Shown in pieces: positions 7,630 to 15,174 of a stretch of DNA of 34,723 nucleotides. Position numbers and translations under genes: made by a program. The notes beneath the pieces are model-generated. The model saw only the letters and a program-made list of their open reading frames with translations. It did not search any database and had not been told where the DNA came from. The DNA is from Clostridia bacterium (GTDB lineage Bacteria > Bacillota > Clostridia > TANB77 > CAG-465), in the NCBI GenBank assembly GCA_029256705.1, contig JAQSXK010000011.1, positions 1 to 34,723 on the forward strand. The letters are read 5' to 3'. Each line of letters begins with the position of its first letter. The first letter of the stretch is position 1.

Positions 7630-8976
7630 ATGGATAATATTTATTACGAAGGGCTAACTGGCGAAATCATAACGCCATGTAATGAACAATATGAAGAAGC
7701 TAGACAAGTCTGGAATAGATCAATACAAAAATTTCCTAATATAATAGTGTATTGTAGTAATAAGAGTGATGTTGTTAACGCGATTTCTTGGGCACAAGAA
7801 AAATGCATGCAAATTAGAATTAGAACAGGTGGTCATAATTATGAAGGATATTCAGTTGGTAATAAAGTTATAGTAATAGACATAAGCAGAATGAATAAAT
7901 TAAAATTAGATAAAAAAAGAAATGTACTAAAGATTGAAGGTGGAGTAGTTAATTCACAAATATACGAACTTTTAGGTAATGAAGGATATCCTTTTCCTAG
8001 TGGAACATGTCCAACAGTTGGTGCTGCAGGACTTACTTTAGGCGGCGGATGGGGGCTTTCGTGTAGATATTTTGGACTAACTTGTGACAGTTTATTAAGT
8101 TTAGAAATTATAGATTATACAGGTAATATAATAATCGCTAATGAAAATAATAATTCAGATTTGTTTTGGGCTTGTAGAGGTGCTGGAGGTGGAAATTTTG
8201 GTGTAGTTGTTTCTATGACTTTTAGACTTCCTAGTAAAGTTGCTAAAGTGTCATTAATAGAATTCTATTGCTTAAATGCTACACAAGAAATGATGAATGA
8301 ATTCATGGATATATGGCAAAATTGGCTAATAGATCTTGACGAGAGAATAACACTTGTTTCAAGATTACACAATACAGAGGAAGAAGGGAAAGAGATATAT
8401 GGTAGAGGAATCTTTTACGGTTTACCTGAAGAAGCAAATGAAATTTTAAAACCGTTCAGATATATAGAAGGAATGAAAATATATATTGAATATCTAACAT
8501 TTACCCAAGCTATAGAAGATATAGAGGGATCATATCCGGATTTTGAAAAATTTAAATCTACAGGTAGATTTGTGTATAGAAATTATAATAGTGATGAAAT
8601 AAATAATATTACAGATATAGTGCAATCTAGACCTGAAGGCTCTATAATTTCAGGATTATCATTATATGCCTTGGGTGGAAAAGTAAAAGATGTAAATAAA
8701 GATGAGACCGCATTTTATTATAGAAACGCTAAATATATAATGTTAATACAATCAGTATGGGAAGATTCTAGATATGCAAAGGACAACATTAATTGGGTTA
8801 AACACAATTTTAAATATATAAAATCTGTAACAAAAGGATCGTATGTTAATTTTCCTTATAGTGATTTGAAATGTTATGATAATGAATATTATGGGAAAAA
8901 TGTATGTAGATTAAAAGAAATAAATGAGAAGTATGATCCTTATAATGTATTTAAATTTCCACAAAGTATAAATTAA
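7630..8976 (+). CDS. FAD-linked oxidase of the berberine-bridge-enzyme (BBE) family
   Basis: A 448-residue PCMH-type FAD oxidase. The FAD-binding part (about residues 30-210) has IRIRTGGHNYEGYSVG (62-77), SGTCPTVGAAGLTLGGGWG (124-142), DSLLSLEIID and GAGGGNFGVV. His69 in the GGH motif and Cys127 in the TCPTVG motif are the two residues to which BBE-type enzymes link the flavin covalently, so a bicovalent FAD is likely. The C-terminal BBE segment YYGKNVCRLKEINEKYDP ... FKFPQSI is intact. The protein is cytosolic, with no signal peptide. These enzymes oxidise alcohols, sugars or alkaloids and pass electrons to O2 or another acceptor; the substrate here is unknown. Start at ATG 7630, with GAGGGTG at 7618-7624. 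It resembles Bacillus YgaK/YvdP. Single-gene unit ending in a hairpin at 8985-9024. Confidence 0.9.
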   Translation: MDNIYYEGLTGEIITPCNEQYEEARQVWNRSIQKFPNIIVYCSNKSDVVNAISWAQEKCMQIRIRTGGHNYEGYSVGNKVIVIDISRMNKLKLDKKRNVLKIEGGVVNSQIYELLGNEGYPFPSGTCPTVGAAGLTLGGGWGLSCRYFGLTCDSLLSLEIIDYTGNIIIANENNNSDLFWACRGAGGGNFGVVVSMTFRLPSKVAKVSLIEFYCLNATQEMMNEFMDIWQNWLIDLDERITLVSRLHNTEEEGKEIYGRGIFYGLPEEANEILKPFRYIEGMKIYIEYLTFTQAIEDIEGSYPDFEKFKSTGRFVYRNYNSDEINNITDIVQSRPEGSIISGLSLYALGGKVKDVNKDETAFYYRNAKYIMLIQSVWEDSRYAKDNINWVKHNFKYIKSVTKGSYVNFPYSDLKCYDNEYYGKNVCRLKEINEKYDPYNVFKFPQSIN

Positions 8977-8984
8977 GCATGTAT

Positions 8985-9024
8985 AAATGCAGCATTTCAT
9001 TTGATTATGAGATTCTGCATTTTT
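8985..9024 (+). terminator. Probable intrinsic terminator after the FAD oxidase
   Basis: AAATGCAG (8985-8992) pairs with CTGCATTT (9015-9022) around a 22-base loop and runs into TTTTT. The stem is modest and the loop large. Confidence 0.6.
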
Positions 9025-9152
9025 CATGCTTGAATAGAGCATATTACAAATATTAAAGTTTTAAAAATAATAAAAAATATTATTATTCGACAGGAAAAGA
9101 CAAAAATGTATTTGATTATATGATATAACCTTTTTATAAAGGTGGTTTTATA

Positions 9153-9650
9153 ATGAATAATACGAAAAAATGTAATTATTGTAAGGTTGAAATTAATAAG
9201 AAGAATAAGATTTGTCCTAATTGTAATAAAAAGCAAAAAATTTCAACTTGGTCAGTAACTCTAATTGTTATTATTATTTTGTTAATATTTGGAACAATAG
9301 TATCTGATAAAGATTATGCTAAAAATGAAAATTTAGAAAGTAATGCACTTGCTACTAATAGTTCAAATGTTAATACAAACGTTAAAATTAACACAAATAC
9401 TAATGAAAGTTCTAATTTAAGTAAGAGCACTAGTACAACAACTAGTCCAAGTGGTGATAAAGTTACAAAAGCTGATGATATTCAATCAAATATTATATTA
9501 GATAATAATTCATATACAGTATATATAACTAAGACAGGTAAAAAATATCATAGTAGTGGATGTAGATACTTAAGTAAGAGTTGTATACCAATAAATTCAA
9601 ATGAAGCTATTTCAGAAGGGTATGGTCCTTGCAGTGTTTGTGATCCATGA
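9153..9650 (+). CDS. Zinc-ribbon membrane protein with C-terminal His/Cys metal-binding module
   Basis: A 165-residue protein in four parts: an N-terminal zinc ribbon with Cys7, Cys10, Cys21 and Cys24 (CNYCKVE ... ICPNCNKK); one transmembrane segment (about 33-51); a low-complexity Asn/Ser/Thr spacer (about 55-105); and a C-terminal module with KTGKKYHSSGCRYLSKS, EAISEGYGPCSVCDP (His133, Cys137, Cys160, Cys163). That last module is often found at the C-terminus of secreted nucleases and ComEC-like proteins and probably binds zinc. The ribbon would be inside and the His/Cys module outside. Start at ATG 9153, with AAAGGTGG at 9138-9145; TGA-TATAAC at 9121-9129 could be an extended -10. Function unknown; a sensor or wall-associated role is possible. 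Confidence 0.75.
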   Translation: MNNTKKCNYCKVEINKKNKICPNCNKKQKISTWSVTLIVIIILLIFGTIVSDKDYAKNENLESNALATNSSNVNTNVKINTNTNESSNLSKSTSTTTSPSGDKVTKADDIQSNIILDNNSYTVYITKTGKKYHSSGCRYLSKSCIPINSNEAISEGYGPCSVCDP

Positions 9651-9709
9651 GATAATTAATTTGCAATTGTTACTATATATGAAGTATCACTATATTTTGA
9701 CGTAAACTC

Positions 9710-9738
9710 TTTACAAGGTTTACATAATATGTTATAAT
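9710..9738 (+). promoter_or_regulatory. Sigma-A promoter with long leader before the small protein gene
   Basis: TTTACA (9710-9715), 17 bases, then TGT-TATAAT with the -10 at 9733-9738. Transcription would start near 9745, leaving about 145 bases of leader before the ATG at 9891. The leader holds a 12-base palindrome AAGCAATTGCTT (9794-9805). Confidence 0.75.
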
Positions 9739-9890
9739 ATATATATGAATAAACAAAAATGGTGTTGAGTAATTAGTCGACATAGTATACTAAAAGCAAT
9801 TGCTTGAACTGGTTGAAACGATATATACCACTAATCCAATTTCTTATACTATTAAGATTATTTACAACAAATACCAGAAAAGAGGATATC

Positions 9891-10166
9891 ATGAAAAAGT
9901 TTTTACTTGTAATAATTTTACTTCCTTACATTGTTTTAGAAACTCTCTGGACAGTAATATTTGGATCCGGATTTGGTTCATATCGTTACAGTAACACATT
10001 GTTAGAAATTTATGAAAAGATGGGATTCGAAAGTTATGTTAGTTCTATCGCCAATTACGAAGAAGATACAGGAAGATGTAAACGATTCTATGGTATAGCT
10101 AGGAAATCATATCTTAATAAAAATCAAAACAAAAGGTTACAAGGTAGATACGGAAATCGTTTCTAA
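9891..10166 (+). CDS. Small membrane or secreted protein of unknown function
   Basis: 91 residues: a hydrophobic N-terminus (MKKFLLVIILLPYIVLETL) typical of a signal peptide or anchor, then a short domain with SGFGSYRYSNTLLEIYEKMG, a central YEEDTGRCKRFYG and a very basic tail (KNQNKRLQGRYGNRF). Start at ATG 9891 from AGAGGA at 9881-9886; an in-frame TTG at 9804 would extend the protein by 29 residues and bury the signal peptide, so it is disfavoured. No family recognised. It has its own promoter and terminator. Confidence 0.65.
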   Translation: MKKFLLVIILLPYIVLETLWTVIFGSGFGSYRYSNTLLEIYEKMGFESYVSSIANYEEDTGRCKRFYGIARKSYLNKNQNKRLQGRYGNRF

Positions 10167-10171
10167 CAAAG

Positions 10172-10206
10172 AGAGCTTAGTTCATTTGAACTGAGCTCTT
10201 TCCTTT
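10172..10206 (+). terminator. Intrinsic terminator after the small protein gene
   Basis: AGAGCTTAGTTC (10172-10183) pairs with GAACTGAGCTCT (10188-10199), one G-T wobble, 4-base loop, followed by TTCCTTTT. Confidence 0.88.
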
Positions 10207-10250
10207 TGTATTGTTAATTTATTAAATTCTTTATCAAATAAATTATAGTG

Positions 10251-10279
10251 TTGAAATAAATGTAGTTTTGTGATATATT
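10251..10279 (+). promoter_or_regulatory. Sigma-A promoter for the metallopeptidase gene
   Basis: TTGAAA (10251-10256), 17 bases, TGA-TATATT with the -10 at 10274-10279. Leader of about 20 bases before ATG 10308. Confidence 0.75.
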
Positions 10280-10307
10280 AATATGTAAATATGGAGGGTA
10301 AAATCGT

Positions 10308-11334
10308 ATGAAATTTGAACAATTAAATATAGACGAACTTAAAAGTATAGATGAAGTTTTAAAACCATATGTAAAGGAGTTATTTTCGTATATTTGTAAA
10401 GATAAAAAATATTACAGACAGGATATTTTAGATAAGGTTGCAGATGATTTATGTAGTGGTAAATTTGTAATATTAGTTCCAAATGATGTACCTGAAAATT
10501 ATGCTCAAAAAGATGGTTTATCTGGTATCGATGAAAAAAAATATATAGAAGAAGGAATCATAGAGGGTAGAATAATTATATTTCCCGCGCAATTAAAAAA
10601 AGAAAAAAGAGAAATTTTAAAAACTTTGAGTCATGAATTTGAACATTATATTTGTCAAAGCAATGAAAATATAGCTAGAAACCTAGATTATCTTAAAAGT
10701 ATAGAATTTAACATTGATAATATAGATAATAAATGTAATATTAGTGATTTACCTGAAATAGGCGGTTTTTGTGGTAATATAATTCAGCTTAAAAATCGGA
10801 TTTAATTTTTATGAAGAAGCTTCTGCTGAAATTATTTCTAGTCAAGTTATCAATGAAAATCCTAAAACATATAGGAATAGGGTTGCCTTCTTAAAAGGTG
10901 CTTTATCTGCTTCAGGTAAAAGTGTAGATGATTTAAAAATAGCAAGAAGAAATGGAAATATAGATTTTTTAATGGACATTATACCAAATAAGTTTTTAAC
11001 TGAGATACCACTATTAGAAAAGAAACTTAGTAAAAATTTGAAGAATAAAACAGAATCTAAGAGAATAAAACAAGATTTTGATAAAAAGTTATTTGAGTAT
11101 ATAGATTATTTATATGATTCAAAACAATTATCTAAACACACAGATAAAGAGCAAAAAGATATTATAGAAAATATTATGGATGCATCTGTAATGGGTACAA
11201 GTTATGATAAAGCAATTTATCAAAAGAAAAACTTTGTCAGCAATTTAAGAGATATGGTTAATAATGAAACCATTACAGATAAAAATACTGAAGGTGTAAA
11301 AAAATATAATGTAAGAAACGATCGTAATATATAA
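10308..11334 (+). pseudogene. Zinc metallopeptidase (HExxH) broken by a one-base frameshift
   Basis: The first frame (10308-10805, 165 aa) carries TLSHEFEHYICQ with His109, Glu110 and His113, the HExxH zinc site, and ends at a TAA. The downstream frame, from about 10804 to 11334, reads NFYEEASAEIISSQVI and then about 170 further helical residues with no start signal of its own. Removing one T near 10801-10803 joins them as KNRI-NFYEEASAE, placing a third-ligand Glu after the HExxH helix as in gluzincins, for a protein of about 342 residues. No signal peptide or membrane segment is present. Start at ATG 10308, with GGAGGG at 10293-10298. The break may be a true mutation, an assembly error, or a +1 shift at the ATT-TAA codons. 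It has an intact promoter. Peptidase substrate unknown. Confidence 0.75.
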
Positions 11335-11350
11335 TAAAAATTTAAATTAT

Positions 11351-11386
11351 AAAAAAACCAAGCATCTTGAGATATGCTTGGTTTTT
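11351..11386. terminator. Bidirectional terminator between the metallopeptidase gene and tRNA-fMet
   Basis: CCAAGCAT (11358-11365) pairs with ATGCTTGG (11374-11381), extended by A-T pairs on both flanks. The A-run at 11351-11357 gives a T-tail for the minus-strand tRNA transcript, ending just after its CCA; the T-run 11382-11386 serves the plus gene. Confidence 0.85.
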
Positions 11387-11387
11387 A

Positions 11388-11463
11388 TGGTTGCGGGGAC
11401 TGGACTTGAACCAGTGACCTTCGGGTTATGAGCCCGACGAGCTGCCAACTGCTCTACCCCGCG
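11388..11463 (-). tRNA. Initiator tRNA-fMet (anticodon CAU), CCA encoded
   Basis: On the minus strand a 76-base cloverleaf begins CGCGGGGTAGAGCAG and ends CCCCGCA-A-CCA. The C1-A72 mismatch at the top of the acceptor stem and the three G-C pairs (GGG/CCC) in the anticodon stem around CUCAUAA are the hallmarks of initiator tRNA. The T arm reads GGTTCAAGTCC. CCA is genomically encoded (11388-11390). It is a stand-alone unit with its own promoter and terminator. Confidence 0.96.
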
Positions 11464-11478
11464 ATAAGTTATGTATTA

Positions 11479-11507
11479 AGTATAATACAAAAATAAGTGA
11501 ATGTCAA
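11479..11507 (-). promoter_or_regulatory. Promoter of tRNA-fMet
   Basis: On the minus strand TTGACA (11507-11502), exactly 17 bases, then TATACT (11484-11479), about 15 bases upstream of the mature tRNA 5' end. Confidence 0.85.
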
Positions 11508-11644
11508 CCTTTTTGTATAAAAAAAATAAAATTTAGGTAATTTAACTAAAATTATATCTCTTCTATATAATAATATGCAGATTTAGATTATATATTCAAT
11601 TGCTTTTTTTATTTATGTTTTATTAGTTGTTTTTTATGCTTTAC

Positions 11645-11673
11645 TTGAAAAAAACATATAAATAATATATAAT
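11645..11673 (+). promoter_or_regulatory. Promoter of recD2, very short leader
   Basis: TTGAAA (11645-11650), 17 bases, TATAAT (11668-11673). Transcription would start near 11680, only about 11 bases before the ATG at 11691 and within or just before the AAGGTG site (11679-11684). Confidence 0.72.
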
Positions 11674-11690
11674 ATAACAAGGTGAAAAAT

Positions 11691-13871
11691 ATGAAAATAA
11701 CAGGTAAAGTTGTAGCTAAAATATTTCATAATGCAAGTAACGGTTATACGGTACTTGCTATTAAATCGGATAAAGATAATTTAACTGCTGTTGGTGAAAC
11801 AAGTGAAATTGAAGTAGGAGATATGGTTGAACTTGAAGGCGTTTATGATAGTCATAAAGCATATGGAGATCAATTTAAGTTTTCTACATGTACTAAGGTT
11901 ATGCCTAAAGATAGGACAGCTTTAGTTCAATATATATCAGATAATGTAAGAGGTGTAGGTAAAAAAACTGCTTCTAATTTAGTAAATATGTTTGAAGACG
12001 AAACAGTTGAAGTTATACGTATGCATCCAGATAGATTATCTGAAGTTTCTGGTTTAAACGAGGAAAAAATAGATAGTTTAAGAGATTTCTTTTTAAATGA
12101 ATGGGAAAAATGGAATACTGTAGAATATCTATCTCAGTTTGGTATTTCTGTGTTAATAGCAAATAAAATCTATGAAACCTTAAAGGGAGATACTATAGCT
12201 GTAGTAAAAGAAGATCCATATAGTTTACTAGATTTTGTTAAAACTTTAGATTTTAAGACTATAGATAAAATAGGTTTAAATCAAGGAATTAGTCCAGATA
12301 ATTTATCTAGAATATCTGCTGGTATATTATTTGCTTTATCTGAAATAACAGAATTTGGTCATACATGTATAGAAGAATCTATATTGGTTAATTATTCAGC
12401 TGAAGCTTTAGCTGTTCCTGAGGGTATTATTGAAAATGGATTAATTACTTTGAAAATGAATGAGAAAATATATATACAAAATATAGATGGAATAAGTTAT
12501 GTTTTTGTTAAGACATATTATTTGGCTGAAAAAAATATAGCAAGTACAATAGTTGCTCATACAATTAATGGTAGTCCTAACAAAGAGTATAAAAAAGAAA
12601 TAGAGAAAGTTAGTGAAAAATACGGCTTAGTTTTATCTGAAGAACAAATTACTGCAATATCTACTTGCCTAAACAATTCTATATCTGTTATTACTGGAGG
12701 ACCAGGAACAGGTAAAACAACTATTATTAAGTGTATCATAGATATGTTAACTGATATGAAAAAAAGTTATGTTTTAGCGGCTCCTACAGGACGCGCTGCT
12801 AAGAGGATGACAGAGACTACAAATAAAGAAGCTAAAACATTACATAGATTACTGGAAATAACTAAATTAGATGATAGAGATTTAGAATTATTTTTAAATT
12901 ATATTGTAAAGAATATAGAGGCTGATGTGGTTATAGTAGATGAAGCATCAATGATAGATACTTTAATGATGAATAATTTACTTAAAGCTGTTAAGGCTAC
13001 AACTAAAATAATATTAGTTGGTGACGTTAACCAGCTTCCATCTGTTGGACCAGGTAGTGTACTAAAAGATATAATTGATTCTGAAATTGTACCAACAGTT
13101 TTCTTAAGAGAAATTTACAGACAAAGTAGTAAAAGTGATATAATAATGAATGCTCATAAGGTAAATAGAGGAGAGTTTCCTGAATTTAAATCTAAAGATA
13201 CAGATTTGTTTTTTGTTAAAACAAATAGTATTGAAGAAACTGTATCTGAATTATCTTCACTTATAGCATATAGATTAGAAAATTTTGCAGAGTTAAATGT
13301 TATGACGGATTTACAAGTTTTAACTCCAACTAAGAAAAATGAACTTGGAACATATTCGCTGAATAAAACAATACAAAATATTCTTAATCCTAAAAGTAGT
13401 AAAAAACATTCAAAGGAATATAGAGGAAGAATATTTAGAGAAGATGATAAAGTTATGCAAATAGTAAATAATTATGATAGAGAGTATAACCAAAATGATG
13501 TCAGAGGCACAGGAGTATATAACGGTGATGTTGGATACATAAGTTCTATAGATAACTTTTTAGAATATATGATAGTAACTTTTGATGACGATAAAAAAGT
13601 TGAGTATAAATTCGATGAATTAGATGAACTTGAGCATGCATATGCTGTTACAATTCACAAGAGTCAAGGTAGTGAGTATAATTATGTTATTATTCCATTA
13701 TTTAATGGATATCCAAAGTTGTTTACTCGTAATCTTTTATATACTGCAATGACGCGTGCAAAGAAAATGTTAATAATTATTGGTAATAGAAATATTATAA
13801 ATTTTATGGTAGATAATATTGAAGAAAATAATAGAAAAACAGGTTTAAAAAACCAGATTATTAAGAAATAA
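11691..13871 (+). CDS. recD2: RecD2-type superfamily 1 5'-3' DNA helicase
   Basis: A 726-residue cytosolic ATPase that unwinds DNA 5' to 3' and acts in repair and recombination without RecBC. In order: an N-terminal OB-like beta domain (MKITGKVVAKIFHNASNGYT), helix-hairpin-helix repeats (YISDNVRGVGKKTASNLV, about 82-99), a further HhH block to about 220, Walker A GGPGTGKT (336-343), Walker B VDEAS (DEAS 417-420), motif III VGDVNQLPSVGPGSVL, REIYRQ, and motif V/VI TIHKSQGSEY (HKSQG 656-660) with LLYTAMTRAKK. The length fits RecD2 of Firmicutes (about 720-800). I chose ATG 11691 because AAGGTG lies 6 bases upstream; an in-frame GTG at 11682 overlaps that site. It is a single-gene unit between tRNA-fMet and a gene of unknown function. 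Confidence 0.93.
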   Translation: MKITGKVVAKIFHNASNGYTVLAIKSDKDNLTAVGETSEIEVGDMVELEGVYDSHKAYGDQFKFSTCTKVMPKDRTALVQYISDNVRGVGKKTASNLVNMFEDETVEVIRMHPDRLSEVSGLNEEKIDSLRDFFLNEWEKWNTVEYLSQFGISVLIANKIYETLKGDTIAVVKEDPYSLLDFVKTLDFKTIDKIGLNQGISPDNLSRISAGILFALSEITEFGHTCIEESILVNYSAEALAVPEGIIENGLITLKMNEKIYIQNIDGISYVFVKTYYLAEKNIASTIVAHTINGSPNKEYKKEIEKVSEKYGLVLSEEQITAISTCLNNSISVITGGPGTGKTTIIKCIIDMLTDMKKSYVLAAPTGRAAKRMTETTNKEAKTLHRLLEITKLDDRDLELFLNYIVKNIEADVVIVDEASMIDTLMMNNLLKAVKATTKIILVGDVNQLPSVGPGSVLKDIIDSEIVPTVFLREIYRQSSKSDIIMNAHKVNRGEFPEFKSKDTDLFFVKTNSIEETVSELSSLIAYRLENFAELNVMTDLQVLTPTKKNELGTYSLNKTIQNILNPKSSKKHSKEYRGRIFREDDKVMQIVNNYDREYNQNDVRGTGVYNGDVGYISSIDNFLEYMIVTFDDDKKVEYKFDELDELEHAYAVTIHKSQGSEYNYVIIPLFNGYPKLFTRNLLYTAMTRAKKMLIIIGNRNIINFMVDNIEENNRKTGLKNQIIKK

Positions 13872-13873
13872 TT

Positions 13874-13914
13874 AAATAAAATACTTTACTTGTGTTTGGT
13901 AAAGTATTTTATTT
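13874..13914 (+). terminator. Intrinsic terminator after recD2
   Basis: A 15-base perfect inverted repeat (13874-13888 with 13900-13914), AT-rich with core TACTTTA/TAAAGTA and terminal A- and T-runs. The next promoter's -35 starts 2 bases downstream. Confidence 0.82.
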
Positions 13915-13915
13915 A

Positions 13916-13944
13916 TTGACAAATTATGTAAATTGTGATATAAT
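13916..13944 (+). promoter_or_regulatory. Consensus sigma-A promoter with extended -10
   Basis: TTGACA (13916-13921), 17 bases, TGA-TATAAT (-10 at 13939-13944). Both hexamers match consensus fully and the TG motif is present. Leader of about 42 bases to ATG 13993. Confidence 0.9.
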
Positions 13945-13992
13945 GTACGTGTAAATAAAAAATGTTGCCAAATATAATTAGGAGGTAATTTC

Positions 13993-14640
13993 ATGAATTA
14001 TTATTATTGTTCAAAAATTCGAGAAATGATGAAATTATCTAAAGAAGAAAACAAAGCAAAAATATACACTGTGAATGATGATACTATATTTGTAAAGTAT
14101 TGCGAAGAATTTGATGATTTTATGCTGCAATACTCTTGGATTATAGATGAGAAGGACGTAAGTTTAAATCAAGAAATTAACGATGTTTTAAGTAAATCGT
14201 TATCATATAATTCACAAATAGATTTAATACAAATAGGTATGTTTACTGTATATACTAATGATGAAGAAGATCTTTGTGGATTGATAGGAAGTTGTAAGAG
14301 TTATTTTTCAAAAGAAATTAATGACACCTGCTATATATTTTGTGGTAATAAGGTTCTGAGAATAATTCAATACTACGGAATGGTAAGATCACCATTAGAA
14401 AATTTAAATATAACCCTGAAATGGAATAACACAAGTATAGAGAGTAGTAAATCTTCATCTGGATTAAAAGGAATAAATTACAATTATTCTAAAGAAGAAA
14501 ATAAAGTTACTTTCTCGGTTGGAAGTGAAAGTTCAAAAACAACTTTTGTAGAGAATATGAACCGAACTGAACCTCAAGTTATTTGTATAGATACTTTTTT
14601 AGGTATATTAGAATACTATATAATAAGTAAAATAGAGTAG
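13993..14640 (+). CDS. Unknown cytosolic protein, 215 aa
   Basis: No family recognised. The protein is acidic with mixed alpha/beta content and no signal peptide or membrane segment. Features: a charged N-terminal helix, IDLIQIGMFTVYTNDEEDLCG in the middle, a Ser-rich stretch (SIESSKSSSG), then beta segments VTFSVGSESS and VICIDTFLGILEYYIIS at the end. Start at ATG 13993, with AGGAGG at 13980-13985. One of the strongest promoter and ribosome-site combinations in the window lies upstream, so the protein is probably well expressed. It has its own terminator, so it is a monocistronic unit. Confidence 0.7.
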   Translation: MNYYYCSKIREMMKLSKEENKAKIYTVNDDTIFVKYCEEFDDFMLQYSWIIDEKDVSLNQEINDVLSKSLSYNSQIDLIQIGMFTVYTNDEEDLCGLIGSCKSYFSKEINDTCYIFCGNKVLRIIQYYGMVRSPLENLNITLKWNNTSIESSKSSSGLKGINYNYSKEENKVTFSVGSESSKTTFVENMNRTEPQVICIDTFLGILEYYIISKIE

Positions 14641-14642
14641 TT

Positions 14643-14690
14643 ATAACAAAACAGCTGGCAATAAATTTTGTCAGCTGTTTTGTTATTTTA
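14643..14690 (+). terminator. Intrinsic terminator after the 215-aa gene
   Basis: ATAACAAAACAGCTG (14643-14657) pairs perfectly with CAGCTGTTTTGTTAT (14672-14686), followed by TTTTA. Confidence 0.9.
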
Positions 14691-14742
14691 AATATAAATT
14701 TTAACAAGTATATGTTTTTTAGTGAATTATATAACAATAAAG

Positions 14743-14771
14743 TTGACATAATTACATTAAAGTGATATAAT
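14743..14771 (+). promoter_or_regulatory. Consensus sigma-A promoter with extended -10
   Basis: TTGACA (14743-14748), 17 bases, TGA-TATAAT (-10 at 14766-14771). Same hexamers, spacing and TGA as the promoter at 13916. Leader of about 42 bases to the GTG at 14820. Confidence 0.9.
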
Positions 14772-14819
14772 TAATGCATATTGTTTTAAGGTTTCCAATT
14801 TTAATAAGGAGGAAAAAAG

Positions 14820-15149
14820 GTGCGAGATGATTTTTTAAAACATATCAATTTTAAAGATGTGAGAACAATCTTAACTAAAGAAGATCCAGATTTAGAGGAG
14901 TGGAAAAAATGTATTGAGATACCATTTAGATTACTTGATAGTACTGAAAACTATTCTATTACATATTTTGTGGCTACAAATTACAAAAATTATGGTTACT
15001 CATTAGGTGGTAATATAGAGAGTTTGTATAATCGGGTACTTGAAAAGATTAATGATGCAAGTATGGTATTTATTATAATTACAAATAAGGATAAAAAAAA
15101 GGAGTATTGGTTAATTAGCAAAAAGACTGATACAGAAAAGGGTTCATAG
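14820..15149 (+). CDS. Unknown small protein, 109 aa, GTG start
   Basis: No family recognised. The protein is soluble, with an N-terminal charged helix, WKKCIEIPFRLLDST, a beta stretch YSITYFVATNYKNYGYSL, a helix ESLYNRVLEKIND and a final strand pair MVFIIITNKDKKKEYWLISKK. The order of elements suggests a small alpha/beta domain. GTG start at 14820 is fixed by AAGGAGG (14806-14812) at 7-base spacing and by lack of an ATG nearby. The stop codon lies inside the stem of the following terminator. Promoter layout matches that of the preceding unknown gene, with leaders of equal length. Confidence 0.68.
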   Translation: MRDDFLKHINFKDVRTILTKEDPDLEEWKKCIEIPFRLLDSTENYSITYFVATNYKNYGYSLGGNIESLYNRVLEKINDASMVFIIITNKDKKKEYWLISKKTDTEKGS

Positions 15150-15172
15150 AATTTATGACCCCTTTATTTTTT
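15137..15172. terminator. Terminator between convergent genes
   Basis: 15137-15148 pairs with 15154-15165 (AAAGGG/CCCTTT and TCATA/TATGA with one internal mismatch), 5-base loop, then ATTTTTT. The left arm contains the TAG stop of the plus gene. Confidence 0.75.
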
Positions 15173-15174
15173 AT

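Noticed and set aside
11682..11691. GTG at 11682 as start of recD2
   Set aside because: It overlaps the AAGGTG ribosome site of ATG 11691, and the N-terminus MKITGKVV fits the family start.
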